From Mesocentrotus franciscanus (lineage: Eukaryota; Echinodermata; Echinoidea; Camarodonta; Strongylocentrotidae): 64,000 nucleotides of DNA. This document shows positions 37,143-49,984 of the stretch, one piece after another (the first letter of the stretch is position 1; each line of letters starts with the position of its first letter). The stretch is taken from contig CP137673.1 of assembly GCA_037976565.1 (NCBI GenBank), positions 849,354 through 913,353 of the forward strand. Direction: 5' to 3'. The notes under the pieces were generated by a model that saw only the letters and a list, made by a program, of their open reading frames with translations, did no database searches and had not been told where the DNA came from. The translations under genes and the position numbers were made by a program.

Positions 37143-38496
37143 CTATGACTTTCCTTGTAGCCTGACTGCATCTTCATAAGAAGGTGGTGAAGCATCAGAG
37201 TATGATGATGGACCTGGTCTCGATGATGATGGACCTGGTCTCGATGATGGTGCAGCTGGGTTGGTAAATCCTCCAACCGTACTGCTCCTAGTAAAATCAA
37301 AAGATAAGATTGGTTTATGTTGTCACTAGAAAGTTGGACTATAGCAAATCTCTATCTTGATAATTGATTAAAACGACACAGCAACTAACCTGAGTCAATG
37401 TGAACGTGGTACATGTATTATGAATCCGTTTAAACAGGCCTTTTTTGACAGAATAATATTATGACGCACATCAAGGTTCCAGTGTGTATGGGGATGTGTT
37501 TAAACATCACTCTTTTAAGGATGACGAAAAATACTTAACATATAAATGCACATGTTTAACCAGTACGCTCCTTTAGAAATAACTAAATAATCTTTCACTT
37601 GTCAATTTCTTTCCTCGACATTTGCGAAAGCTTTTTTAACATCAGTTCTCAGCCCACTGTATCAATTATACAAAAACAAAAGTGAAATTGCAATTGACAT
37701 CAAAGTTTTAAGTAGGGATGGAAGGAGTGAGGATCTTAACTTACGGTCTATTACCACCAGGAGTAGTAAAGCCTCCAGGTTGAGTGTGACTCCCTGGTTG
37801 TGGGTAGCCTCCAGGTTGAGTGTGACCCCCTGGTTGTGGGTAGCCTCCAGGTTGAGTGTGACCCTCTGGTTGTGGGTAGCCTCCAGGTTGAGTGTGACCC
37901 CCTGGTTGTGGGTAGCCTCCAGGTTGAGTGTGACCCCCTGGTTGTGGGTAGCCTCCTGGTTGGGATGCATGAGGAGGAGGAGGCGGAAGCCGTGTGTGTC
38001 CACCATGTGCAGGATTACCAGTTGACATCCATCCATTATCAACAGGTTGCGAGGACGGGGCACCACCCCATCCCAACACACCAGAATCTTGTAGACGTGC
38101 CACGCTGCTACTTCGTTGGACATTGGTCCGACTGCTCATACTGACAATGCTATGTGAGCGCGATGATGACCTGACTGTTTGTTGCATGCTTTGTTGATAC
38201 GAATGGGTCATCATTGACGAGCTCTGGACGGTGGTTGTTCCATGTCCTCCGCTCGTTGATACCACTGTAACTCGTCCTGATGCTTTATACTTCCAAAGTA
38301 AGAAAAACCCCAAGAAGCCCATGATTATCGCGGTAGTACAGATAATGCCACCGTAGTATGATACCCCTGTCAGAATGGAGAGCACTATACCTGCTACAAA
38401 CACTAGGACAGCTAACGATATCAGACCTTTGATGTTATTCATTTGACGCCATTGATAACCGCCGCCTTGATAACCGTCATTGACATATATCGCCAT
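37143..38496 (-). CDS. Two-span membrane protein with Pro/Gly/Gln repeats and C-terminal PPxY (298 aa)
   Basis: Exons (- strand) are 38496-37745 and 37287-37143. The donor is AGACC/GTAAGT, the acceptor TTTTACTAG and the phase 2. The ATG at 38496 (A at -3, G at +4) is preferred over a longer frame opening with TTG at 38511. Residues 22-43 and 46-69 are hydrophobic spans with a two- to three-residue turn. A Ser/Thr-rich tail follows, then a Pro run and about five 12-residue units of the type PGGYPQPGGHTQ (about 190-245). The last exon adds Ser/Pro-rich sequence and PPSY (285-288) followed by EDAV, ten residues from the end. PPxY predicts binding to WW domains; the repeats suggest a flexible or self-associating tail, which is inference. 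Same plan and intron phase as the genes at 15355 and 44708. No named orthologue is recognised. Confidence 0.8.
37753..37965 (-). repeat. 36-bp minisatellite inside a coding exon
   Basis: About five copies of a 36-bp unit encode PGGYPQ-PGGHTQ. The units are nearly identical at DNA level, which points to recent slippage or gene conversion and likely length polymorphism. Confidence 0.9.
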
Positions 38497-39147
38497 GATG
38501 GATATCCTCAATCACCATGTAATCAAAATAATACTTGTATCATGTCCACTCTGTGAATGTGTGTTGGGGGGAAAAGAAAAGGAAAGACAAATCAGCACAT
38601 TATTTTTTTAAATATTTTGTTACTAGCAAAGTTGATAACACGTTTTCATAGAAGTATTATTGTGTGGCATGGTTATTTGAATGAAATTAAAATCGAGAAC
38701 TTGACACGACTCCCATGGTAGGGCTCTTCCGTACCTAAGTTAGGAGCCTATAATTAGAAATGAATTCGGCAGAGCCCGGGCCCCAGGCACAATAAGTGGA
38801 GATGGTACACACAGAGTGTATGAGATCACTGACAACCTAATAATAAAGCAGATTGATGCATTTTTAGGGCTTGATGAAATGTGAATTGGAGAAAGCGTTT
38901 AATCTTTATTCTTGTAATTTTGTTTACAATTACCATAATTATCATTAATTAGTAACTGTTATTTTTAATATCCCTATCATTATTATTAGTAGTATTATTA
39001 TTAGTATTATTATTATTATTAGGCAAAAATAGTCAACTTTGACTGAATTGCCTCAAAACCAAAAAAAAAAAAAAAATATTGTTATTTTATCATCATCATC
39101 ATTGTTATCAATATTATTAGTATTGTTATTATTATAATTATTATTAG
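38497..39147. other. Upstream region of the second PPxY gene
   Basis: Should hold the promoter and 5' UTR of the - strand gene. No core promoter could be recognised. ATT triplets lie at about 38980-39020. Confidence 0.4.
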
Positions 39148-39348
39148 TTCAAGTTCAAGTTCAAGTTCAAGTTTTATTTATCTTTCTTTCATAACACACA
39201 TTACAAATATGACATGAATATAACAAGTTAACAGAATATGGTGTTACAATAGAAAGATGAGGTGACCTTGGTTGTATTATTATTACAGGTGACGCTAAAT
39301 AATTAATAATAACTAAATTAGTAGTAGTAGTAGTAGTAGTAGTAGGAG

Positions 39349-39380
<32 letters not shown>

Positions 39381-39480
39381 CATGCAGTAGTAGCAGCAGT
39401 AGTATTATCATCATCACCATAAATATTATTGTTATCACTGAATCCACTGATCTCCATTTTTACAAGGAGTTATGAGAACT
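39148..39480 (-). mobile_element. LINE 3' tail with (CTTGAA)n end
   Basis: On the - strand AAATAAAAC is followed by four CTTGAA units (39172-39148), a terminal microsatellite typical of non-LTR elements. Upstream lies a long (ACT)n run (39319-39378 on the + strand as AGT). Confidence 0.5.
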
Positions 39481-41062
39481 CCTTGGTATCACATAAAACA
39501 TGACTTCTTTTTCCAGATAAATCTTCCCATCTTCTTTGTCCCATTCTTCAAAAACATGGTTCTATTTCTCCCGGTCTCTTTATCATTCTCCGGCTGTCAT
39601 GCATGTAAACGATGCTTACACTTTTAAAGGCCGTATCAAACATTATTTACATGCAGCAACGCAATATTCCAATGGATTACATACTCTTCACATTGGTCCA
39701 AAAAGACAACAGAAATGTAAATACACACAACTTTCTATTTCATTTCACTGCATGAAACTAAAATGTCGTGATCGCATTAATGGATGGAAGACTTGGCCAA
39801 TACGACATATAAGAAGCCGATATTGTACACAATACGAAAACATTTTATAGAACATTAAAATTACACCACTTGTAAAATATGTCATGTATGTAGGCCTACA
39901 TTGAACAGCAAGGCAAAATTTGGTGCCAATATTCCTTCTAACCATCTTTATGGGATTAAGATTAAAGATGATGACGTATCCGGATGATTATTATTCTTCT
40001 TTACATCAGCCCAACATGGATTCAGACTTATAAAAAAATGTATTGACGTCTTGAACTTAATTCCTTACAATACGTAAATACTGTAGCTATACAATCAACT
40101 AAGAATCATAACTTGGACGGTATGAAACTTTCACTAAATGAACAAATATCACTTACCATTACCACGTCAGAGCCGAGTGCCTTGACACTGTTTAATCTTC
40201 AATTATATGTTACATTGAGGTCTTTCTTCATGCCATGTTTGTCGAACGGAAGATTAGAAGTAGCTTCTGGATGTCAGATATAATTTTTTTGAGTAAAGAC
40301 AAGCTTGTAACTAAATGCTAATATGGCTGATGGTCAACAAGTTGCGTCATTATCTCAGCATGGGTCCCATATAGCGAACACATACTAGAGCATGACAGAA
40401 GGGAGCAGAAAACCTTTTATCTTAACAATAACGCCCTCACAAAGCGTCCTAGACAACAGAAATACATGTAAAGACAAAATCGATTTTGTGGTATAGTCTC
40501 CATATCCAGTGGTTTTGCCCATTACATAATTTCCATGTCAGTCTCTAGTCGGGCACGTCTGTGATTAAACTAAAAAGGATCTATTTTTAAGAAGACTTCG
40601 CGTATGGAAGATTGCAGGTCTATTGTTTGATAAAATAATAGGTCTTCCCCTTGCAATTTGTTTGAGATGATACCAGTGGACATTGGTGTATCTAGATTGC
40701 CGGGGGACTTGCCCTAAGTCCCCCAAACACCCCCAAAAGAAAAAGAACAAGTGACAAAAAAAAACAGGACAGGGAAATCTTTCCAATGCTTTATTCCTTC
40801 TGAACTGTTTACAATTTGCGACCCCAATCTTGTAGAATAAAAGAGCATCAATAACTAAACACCTAACCTTAATATGTTATCATTAGATTATCCGCTTATT
40901 GTCCGGTGAAATTTGTTACTTGAAATATCTGTTGCCGAGCTTCAGATCTTCAGTTATATTCAACCTTTATAAAATTCAAAATGAGACGACATAACTACAT
41001 TGTCATTACAATTATGGTAATACTCCTTTGATAACTTTTGCATAACGCCTTTAGTCTTAACC
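39481..41062. other. Intergenic; possible LINE scrap
   Basis: An open frame at 39536-39850 contains DAYTFKGRIKHYL, loosely like the last residues of LINE reverse transcriptases, but without the AAPxLWN block. No gene called. Confidence 0.35.
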
Positions 41063-41221
41063 GGGGGGCATTTCATCAACATATGTCCACCGACAACTGT
41101 CGGCGCCGACTAAATTTGACCAATCAGAGGCCTGGAAAATAGTCGGTGACAATAAAATTGTCGGTGAAAATGATATTAGTCGGTGAAAACCACCGACTAA
41201 TTGTTTGATGAAACGCCCCCC
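41063..41221. mobile_element. MITE family 1 (GGGGGC ends), copy B
   Basis: Ends GGGGGCATTTCATCAA and (read inward) GGGGGCGTTTCATCAA. The interior matches 16658-16813 in reverse orientation and includes GACCAATCAGAGGCCTGG. It shows several internal GTCGGTG/CACCGAC inverted words. Confidence 0.8.
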
Positions 41222-43020
41222 TGTTTTAAAAGCAAATTAAAAAAAAACATTCTTTTAGCTATATGTTATAAACATCAACTGAACGAGCAGGACTTTCTCT
41301 CTGTCTCTCTCTGTCTCTCATATTTGTATGTATGCATATTTATGATTATTTGGACAATTCATTTACTGTACAATTTTATGCTTGACACGATCATATTATA
41401 AAGCCATCTTGTGTTGTCCTGTCAGAATACGTTTTAATGAATGAATACAAATAGCAAACAGTTGAATAGCTAGAAAGAAAGATAGATAGATAGAAAGATC
41501 AATGAATTAATAAAATATATATATATATCTCACACACACGTGCACACGCACACGCCCACACACCAATACAAACAAAACATATTCTCTACCCCCTCTCCCG
41601 TTTCAACCTTCCTCTTTCATGTTTAATATTCTCATCAGTCCCCTTATTCCCACACTCTAGCATTTCCACTGACTTTCAGATTCTAGGGTGTTTTTTTTTT
41701 TGGGGGTTGTTGTTGTAAATACCCTTTTTGGTAATCTTTCGTTATCAATAATAAAAACATGATTTAATTGAAGTTTGGACTAGCTGAACTTTGTAGCATG
41801 TTCTACTGTTAACCCCGCCCCCGCCCTCCACGGTCATAAAGTGTGTAGTGGATTTTATTTTCATAAATCTATGTATCACATAATATCTCATCAGAAATGT
41901 ATTGGTCTGATTTTTCGTGATTCTTTCAAAATTGTTACGAAATACTGCAAATGAAAGATTGAATGAATGAATGAATGAATGAGCAGGCATACAGTAAAAT
42001 ATTTTTCAACAAATTATTTTATGTTGTTTTATGGATTTAGGAATTTCGAGGGAGTCGGGCTCAGTTTTCATACAAATACCTAGCGACATCCCTGGTTTTC
42101 GTTGAATATTACCTGACAAATAAGGCATGTATATGTCATATTTGCATAGGTATAGTTATTGATAAGAAAAATGATACGTTTCACCGTTTTATCAGAGCAG
42201 ACTCTACCAATTAAAAACCAACAGGCTTTTACATGACATATGTAAAATGATAAGAAAATATATTACAAGTGGCAAGTCAATTTTGAGATACAGACAAATA
42301 AAAAGCACGAGCAATCAGTTAAAAGCAGAGAAAATTCCAAGCCAATTTCATCTATAAAACAAAAGCAATCAATATGATCAACAAATCTTGTTCATAGTAA
42401 TCAAGATCAATTAAACAAAAAAGATGATACGTTACTATATACATGTACATTTTATAAGACTATGTGCGAGAAATTTTACAGTCCATCAAATTATTATCCA
42501 TTTAAAAAGTTTTATAAATAAAATATAAAAGATGTCATTACATTCATGACAAGGATACGAGAAAAACATCTCTTAATCCACTTTTTTCAGGTGGCAATGT
42601 CGGCTAGAATAAAACGTACATTTGATATATTTCAGGCATTTCGAGTCATATTTGAACGCAGAACGAGCCATTTTGCATATTATGTTTTCCTAACGTATGC
42701 AACATAATTCTTTTTCTGGTCGTTGGCCATATAAAGATGTTTCCTTAAGGTGTGAAGCAAATAAGCAATAATGACTAATTTATTACTGAAGATGTTGCGC
42801 TAATAAAGGAGGCAAAGTATCCTTCAAAACAGTCCCCTGTATCTTCACATTTATACAACCATCTTCAAGCAATTACAATGTGTCCCTTTAAAGGTGTAAA
42901 CTTAAAAAAGAATACTCATACTCTAAGATGGTATTTTTCTGACTTATTCCAGATTCTACATAATGATTCCATCAATAAATCATGTCTCAAACGTCTTTTC
43001 CGACCAGGGTAATTAATCCT
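41222..43020. other. Intergenic and 3' UTR of the third PPxY gene
   Basis: (CA)n-like repeats lie at about 41530-41560. A candidate - strand AATAAA (TTTATT at about 42779) would give a 240-base 3' UTR. Nothing else recognised. Confidence 0.4.
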
Positions 43021-44708
43021 TTAAAGATCCGATTCCATAAGCCTGGTCGGAGATGCAGATCTTGAGTAGGTACGGTAGTTTCTTAAAACCTGATCATAGG
43101 ATGGTGGGATGGGGTTGGGTGATGGGGTAGCACGATGATCCCCTTCTATCTCAATGGGTATTCTGTGTACCCCGTGGTCTCCATCTACCATGAGGGGTAC
43201 AGTGTGTACCCTATGGTCTCCTTCTAGCTGGATAGGTACTGTATGTACCCTATGATGTGTTTGTATCTTCGGGTTGGCAGGTGTAGATGTATCAAGGGGC
43301 CCTCTCATCAGATGCGCCATTTCTCCTTCCCCCGATTTGCTTCAAAAGAAGAAAAAACAAATAGAAAAGAGATATGCCCGTTATATACGTTATATACTGT
43401 GTTTGAATTTTTTATCGGACTAAAGACTATCCTGGGAATGATAACTGCATAGGCCACTGGCTACGATGATGATAAAGACTTCAATTCAATACATTTGAAT
43501 GAAAAAGAAAAAAAGGATAATATGATTTATACATGAAGTCTGCCAAATGTTATAATTTTGCGAACTAACCATTAATTATTAAGCTATTTGTTCAAATTTC
43601 AAATCAACGATAGTGAAAACAAAGTTCTGGGGTGATTTTCTAGATTCAGTCAGAAATTTAAGAGCTTCCATTTGGCACGTTTCCCTCTTTTTCCCTTTGT
43701 ATTTCTTGAAATTTGACTTTCTTCTGTTGCGATTACAGTTTTCTTTGGCAAAGATGCAAGACATAATAGTGGACACAATGGCCCAAATGATTGACATCAT
43801 AATTAACATTTCATGAAATGTAGGAATATTTCTTACTTCATGACCATTTCACGCAGTGCTTCTTCAAGTTTGGCAAAGTCATCTTGGAGGGCGCTCTGTT
43901 CAGTTGTATCTGGTGACGATGCACCTTGGTTATGACCGTTATGATCGAAGTGGTGTTCGTCTGCCGTCTGCATAGCCATAGTATAGTCAGAGATGTCATT
44001 GACCATTACAGGACGATAACCTTCTGGTGTTATCCACTGTGGGGTTGATATGGGTCGTGCTGACGAGTTCGGCATTGAAGGTGTGTGTTCATTAGCAGTC
44101 ACATATGTCCTGTATGTAGTATCTGATGGTTGGTCACTCGTATGACTTTGATGGCTACCGACTAACTCTTGATGTGTATTATGCACCTTAGACTTTGGAG
44201 ATAATCTCTTCATCTCAGGCGATTGTTGTGACACCTCATTCATCTCATACTTCCCACCGGCTTTGAACTGTGCTTTGTATTGTTTGTATCTCGTTGAAGC
44301 CCTAAAGCAACACTTACACAACAAGTAAAACAGTCCCACAATAAGCACTACAGTCCCCAAGACAAGCATGCCAATGCCTACACTCCAGACTATATGAGAA
44401 ACATTCTTCAAGATAACTAAGATAACCAATCCTGCTACTGCCAAGAATAAGCCCAAGAAAATGAAGACGACAGCAGTAATGATCTGACACTGCTTCCCTC
44501 GAGGTACCAAGACGAGGTTGACGTCGGGTCGAACGCTCCATCGTTTCTTCATCTTATCTCGCCGATGTCGTTGATCACCATTCTTCTTACGATAGATGAC
44601 CGCATTGTCTTGGTTTCCATCATGACGATTGACCTCGTTGCGTCGAGAACGATCATTTTCGTTTCTACCCTTCCATCGCCATTGATCTGTCCTTTTGTTA
44701 TCAGCCAT
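43021..44708 (-). CDS. Two-span membrane protein with C-terminal PPxY (396 aa)
   Basis: Exons (- strand) are 44708-43837 and 43339-43021. The donor is ATGAA/GTAAGA, the acceptor CTTTTGAAG and the phase 2. The N-terminus (1-73) is very basic and hydrophilic. Spans are at about 75-100 and 108-132, joined by a short KNVSHIV loop, then CKCC (131-134), a likely palmitoylation site next to the membrane. The long polar tail contains an acidic helix-like stretch before the intron. The last exon carries three 13-residue repeats (HRVHTVPIQLEGD type, about 320-358) and PPSY (369-372) followed by DQV. PPxY predicts WW-domain partners such as NEDD4 ligases. The membrane hairpin plus tail is most like barttin and TMEM51 in layout; orthology is not established. 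Nearest neighbour is the related gene 4.5 kb downstream, on the same strand. Confidence 0.8.
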
Positions 44709-45147
44709 CTACAGACACAGAAGGATTGGAGGAGATATACAAATATACAGACAGCGAGAAAGAGTGGGATGGAGAGAGAGAGGGGGAGAGAGGGGGAGAG
44801 AGAGAGAGAGAGAAAGAAAGAGAAATGGAGAGGGAGGGAGAGGAAGCGGCAGGGAATCGAGAGGTAGACAGAGTAGATATGGGAAAATTATAGATATATG
44901 GAGAGATGGAAAGAATGTTAAAGAGAAATAGTTTAGTACACGTAAACTTAAACATATCTCAACATGTAGGATATATAGGCCTCCATAGTACTCCATGAAG
45001 CTATTCATTCAAAGCCTATGAAATCGTAATCTCTCTGTAAAAACTAAATCTATTTCTCTTTTTCAAGATTGGAGATTTATTGTATCAGACAAATATTTGA
45101 AATACGATCAAGATTAAAAGACCAGTAGTTGCACATTATGCATTTTA
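44709..45147. other. Upstream region of the third PPxY gene, GA-rich
   Basis: A (GA)n tract at about 44769-44850 lies 60-140 bases upstream of the ATG, in the presumed 5' UTR or promoter. No core promoter element placed. Confidence 0.4.
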
Positions 45148-46081
45148 CTCTCCCTCAGTGGCGTAACGAGCAAAAACCTTTAGGGGGTCAGAACAAAATC
45201 CTTAACACCACCAAGTAGCATAATGCAGGGGCGGCAAAGCGTCTTCCAAAATAGGGAGGGGGCACCAACAAAAGGGCACTTTCTGGAAAAAAGGGGCACC
45301 TACAAAGGGAAACATCAACAAAACCTACACCATTTTTAGATATTGGTTTATACCCCTACATTGTCATGATTGTGATTACACTACCAGGGATGATATCAAT
45401 ATATATATATATTTTACAAGAATAAGTACAAGATACTGCTTAATTAAGCAACATACTTTGCAGTTGGGTGTGATGGTCTGAAAATTAATTTTCGAGCAAG
45501 CGAAGGGCGCGAGCAAAAAATTTAAGATTTGTGAGGTCCCAGTGCGAAAAATTACATCTTATACAGAAGACAAAAAAAAAACCCTGACGAGTATTAAGCA
45601 CAATCTAATGAAGAAAGACTGAAAAGTGCTGTTATAAGAAACATAATTATTACATCTATAAATGCGAGCGAGCTCTAGGGAAAATTAAAGGAAAAGAGGC
45701 TCTAAGTCGCCTTGAATTGTAGGGGTGCATGTTATGGAGAAACGAAAAGTAGGCACTTATCAAAAGAGAAAAGGACAGTTATTAGAAAAGTAAAGGTGCT
45801 CTTATCATAGGTGAAAAGTGGCATTTAAGAGAAAGTGAAGGGGGTTCTTATTAAGATGGAAAAAGTACACTTATTAAAAAGGAAAAGAGGTGCTTTTTGG
45901 GGGAACCTGAAAAAAATGCCTCTGGTATAATGGCAAAAATGAGAGAAAAAACCTGAAAATCATGTCATTTCAGCAACATTTGTAAATCTACTGGTATCGA
46001 ATTAGAAATAAACCACGTTTGAAATTTTATTTGGGGGGGCAACTGCCCCCCCCCCCCTATCAGTACGCCAGTGCTCTCCCT
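45148..46081. mobile_element. 918-bp hAT nonautonomous element with intact TSD
   Basis: The element at 45156-46073 begins CAGTGGCGTAACG and ends CAGTACGCCAGTG. It is flanked by the perfect duplication CTCTCCCT (45148-45155, 46074-46081). The interior contains a second hAT-like sequence starting CAGGGGCGGCAAAGCG at about 45226, related to 57108-57316 and 59945-60700. No transposase frame remains. Confidence 0.9.
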
Positions 46082-47689
46082 GAAACCAATCTTTTTATAG
46101 TGTGACCGGTGTCTCGTATTCCAGACTCGCCATTCTTCGCACTACTTGTCGTAAATATCACCCAATGGTGGCAAGAAAAACATAGCTATTGTTGGCAGGC
46201 GACAAGTGAAATCTCAGCCTAAAGGAAAATATTGGCTGACTACTATAGCATGTGTGACAGAGTGCGAGAAGTCACTTCTTTTGTGTTCAAATTTCAACAG
46301 AAACTGTCTCTATAATAAGTTCACGTGCAATAGACATTCAGTTACTTCTCTTGTCAACACGTTAGTAGTGTAGAAGTACTTCTCAGATCCCCTATTCGAA
46401 CATCCCTATTTTAGGAAATTACAGGTACGCCAATTTTACATACCTATATACGAAATACGTAGAGAGAGAGAGAGAGAGGGAGGGAGGGGGAGGCAAGAGG
46501 AAATACATGTATGTTGTTGGCGGATGAAAGTGAAAATAAGGATATACATGTGGGTCTGCCCCTGTCAGTGATTTGCAAGCCCTCAAAACCTTATCTCAAA
46601 ATTTTAGCAGCAAGATGAGTTTATTGAAGTATGTGCAACATTTCAGATCAAAAGACTCTGTGGTTTTCTCTCTATGAGTGACAGTAGAAGCCCCGATTAC
46701 GTTCACAATAAATGGGGGTGAATAAAACACTGCCAGTTGCGAAATTCAAATTTGAAAAAGGAGATGACTGAAATTACGCTTATAATGAACATCTTGCCAC
46801 CATACAAAGTTGTCTATGGTGATTTTATTTTACAACATCTTTGGCCCTTTTACAAGTTTTGATATTTTCCCTGCAACGCCCTTATATGCTGTATTGACAT
46901 TGACACCATGCAGCATGTACGTATAGAATTTTTAACGGATTGTACACAAAGGGTGATATTGTTTGGTATTATTTTATATAAATGGGAATTTCAATTTCTT
47001 TATCCGAAATTACTTAAATTGCATAAAATCATGTATTTGTGCGTTTGTTGCTTTTGTCCACTCCCGGCATCCCACCCTGGAAATAACAGCACCCCCGACA
47101 GTCATTTTAATCACCCACAGAACTATATTCCTGTATTCACTTTGCGACCGTCATCAGGTAGAATACAAATGAATGCTTGCTGCATATGTAAACACACCCG
47201 AGAAAGAACAAAAGCATTCCGCTACTATAGAAAATTGTCAAACTTTGGTTTAGAAAGACACCTGTTCAGCATAGGCAATCAAGCAAGTCGATATTGCTTT
47301 GTATAATGGTACGAGTATAAAGTTTTTGTAATTTAAAGATGGAACGATCGTTATACTGTATACCCATTAACCGATATACTATACATAACTAGGGTATATA
47401 CATGCTATCTATTTGCCATTGGGCTGGTATTTACTACATCCAATTTTCAACATCTGTGAGTCATTATTCTACCAACAATCATTGCAATATTTTTTTTAAT
47501 CCCTTTTAATACTTCTACCATCATAAAATGATGTTATAAATGGTGTACTGTTGAAGTATAGCGGATAGGACTTATTTTGAACTAATCGTAACCGAGTACA
47601 GGATCAAGAGGAGGAGCTTATCACATTATTTGCGGGAAACAGTGAACAAAACACATAAAGAACACAGATACGAATGCGTACATCTTCAT
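46082..47689. other. Intergenic, no recognised gene
   Basis: An open frame at 46908-47306 (132 codons) has no motif and AT-rich composition like its surroundings. A GA tract is at about 46460-46490. Confidence 0.45.
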
Positions 47690-47895
47690 AAAAGTAATGA
47701 CGAGAGCATCTTTATTTCTGTATACTATAAGGGCAGAGCATCAGATGAAAACAAAAAACCTCACGAAGGGCATCGAAACTCTTGCGGAAGGGGCACATAG
47801 ACTCTTGGAAGGGGGCATTTTTCTTGATTTTGGAAAAGTAAGGGGAGGGGGTACGAGCCCCTACCACCAACCCCTGCATTTGCCGCTGCATGTTT
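47690..47895. mobile_element. 3' fragment of a hAT-like element
   Basis: Shares the style 'gaaggggcacatagactcttgg', 'aagggggcattttt' with the interior of 45226-46000 and ends CCCCTGCATTTGCCGCTG, a hAT-type terminus. The 5' end is not found. Confidence 0.4.
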
Positions 47896-48136
47896 AAAAA
47901 ATGTTATGTAGGCGGTGGGTGGCTACAAGGATGCACGCTAAGTGGCAAAATAAAAGGGAGAAGACGAGAGCCTTAGAGAGAGAGAGAGAGAGAGATTCTG
48001 AGAGAGAGAGAGGGGGGGACTGAATATATTACCTCTCTCTTTCCCTTCCACGCAATGCACTATAGATCGATTCGCTCCCTCGCATGTTCTGATCATGCCA
48101 ATGCCCTCACAGACACTGAGACCATGGCCATGAAAC

Positions 48137-48345
48137 TTGTTATCAATATCAAGTGTCACATATCTATTACAATTTGCTCTCAGCCAATCACATACAATGA
48201 TTTCAGTGGCTTAATTATAACAGTCATTGTAACTTGTCATTACTAACAATAATTGTGACAAGCTACTGAAAGAACAGCATTTGATTGGCTGTGAGCGAAC
48301 TTATCATTGAATTTTGACACTTGCTATATTGATAATAAGATCTCT
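48137..48345. mobile_element. Inverted, decayed pair of MITE family 2
   Basis: Words CTTGTTATCAATATCAAGTG, CAGCCAATCA and GATTGGCTG occur in opposite orientation around 48240. They match pieces of 49985-50134 and 56815-56957. Confidence 0.45.
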
Positions 48346-49984
48346 AAAAGTGGACTCAGACTGAAGAAACACAAAATAGTAACGCAGCCTATGATAAACG
48401 AATATTTGGGTTGGTTCAGTAGTCCATTTAGAACTTCGCTGCTTCTTACCCTCACAAAGAATAGTCTATATATGCATTGTTCTCTTGCAGACGATGATAC
48501 GTAACCTGTCAAAACTGCGTGCGACAGAGAATTCTTATAATACATGTATATGCATAACCCAATACACAGAACATGTGCATTACAATTACTTATAATATAA
48601 AACCTCGATCAGTCACATCAACGAAAACGACGCCAGAACGAACCAAAGTTTACATTACCCCGAATGGCCTAAAAATCGATCGGTTTAGAGTCGGTTTGGC
48701 GGTGTGACTGAGATACTAAGCCCTTCAGTCTATCGAGACAATTTCATTCCTAACGATAATCCTAAAATTAATAGGGCCTACTGATAAAAACAATGATAAT
48801 GTAATTAACACATACAGGTTGAAAGGTTAGAATGAAGCTGTGTAAGAAGGTTACAACAACCTAAAGTAAATTGTTCAGCATAATTATTATATACACTCAC
48901 TTGGAGTCTTGGAGGATATAGTTTACATTGCGCATGTCGCCATAATAGTAATTCTATTGATCAAGACTGAAAGCAAAAAAAGTTCTGAGTGAACTGATTA
49001 AATGAGCATCATTGTACTTACATTAATTCACCGTGTTTAGTAGCTGCGAAATCCCAATATGCGTAGTATTGCTGTCTCTACATGTGAAGACATTATTGTG
49101 ACCATGAGTACAGCAGTGGAACTATATCTACCCTCCAGAATATCCGAACTGCATCGTCAGAAGAATAGTGACACAACGTGCTTGTAGTATCGGATCAATA
49201 AGACAGAGTAGATGTTACACTAAGATAGTCATAAACACCAAAAACCGCAAACATACAAAGCGAATATATATTTGTATAATGTCGTGCACGTTTTATTATA
49301 GTCGAGCTCCATGCATCTTCAAGTTACACTCCATCGAGCCATTGAATATGTGCTTGATTCACCCCTTTCTCTCTTTCTCTCTCTCTCCGGTCTTCTCTTC
49401 GTCTGTCACTTTTCATTCGTTCTCTTTCTCGCTCTCTTTCTGAATAGAACTCACTGTTGCAGAAAGGTTTAACAAACCAATGAAAAGGCGCGGCGTCTGT
49501 AACAAAGGATCCGTGAAGTCGCATTCCTTCACAAACCCCAAACCCAAGGTTGGTTTATTCATACCATTCGCTTCGTGTCCATGCCACTTTTCGACTATGA
49601 TGACGATTATGACGTTATACATGTATATACGAAGCCATGGGTCATACTGCTTTAAATCCTATCCGAGGGACTTGGTGCTGGTGTGGTATTACGTACGCAC
49701 TTTATAACTCAGGAACACCCGACTACAAGACCGTTTTCCGTGATTAGATTAGCCTCACTCGGTTAGGTTTCATTGTCCATACGACATCATCACGTTTCTT
49801 AGGACAGGAGTGTGACTGAGATGCTGTCCATACGACGACAGAAGACCAAACATATTATTGATTTAAAAAATTGGCATAGACGCACCTAATTAAACACTGG
49901 AAGCATAATTGTTCACGTTTCAGTGTGACTAAAAATGAATAGAAACGAACGGTTTAAGGTAGGGTCCATGGTTGATTGAAACCT
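48346..49984. other. Intergenic, no recognised gene
   Basis: CT-rich low complexity lies at about 49365-49440. The remaining sequence is AT-rich with short frames only. Confidence 0.5.

Noticed and set aside
37780..38197. Repetitive + strand frames (Val/Trp/Ser-rich, 67-114 codons)
   Set aside because: Antisense shadows of the Pro/Gly/Gln coding repeat of the - strand gene.
38494..38511. Upstream start of the second PPxY protein at 38511
   Set aside because: It opens with TTG; the ATG at 38496 has a good context and begins a clean N-terminus.
46908..47306. 132-codon open frame on +
   Set aside because: No recognisable motif, AT-rich like its surroundings, no splice or poly(A) context; chance frame is likely.
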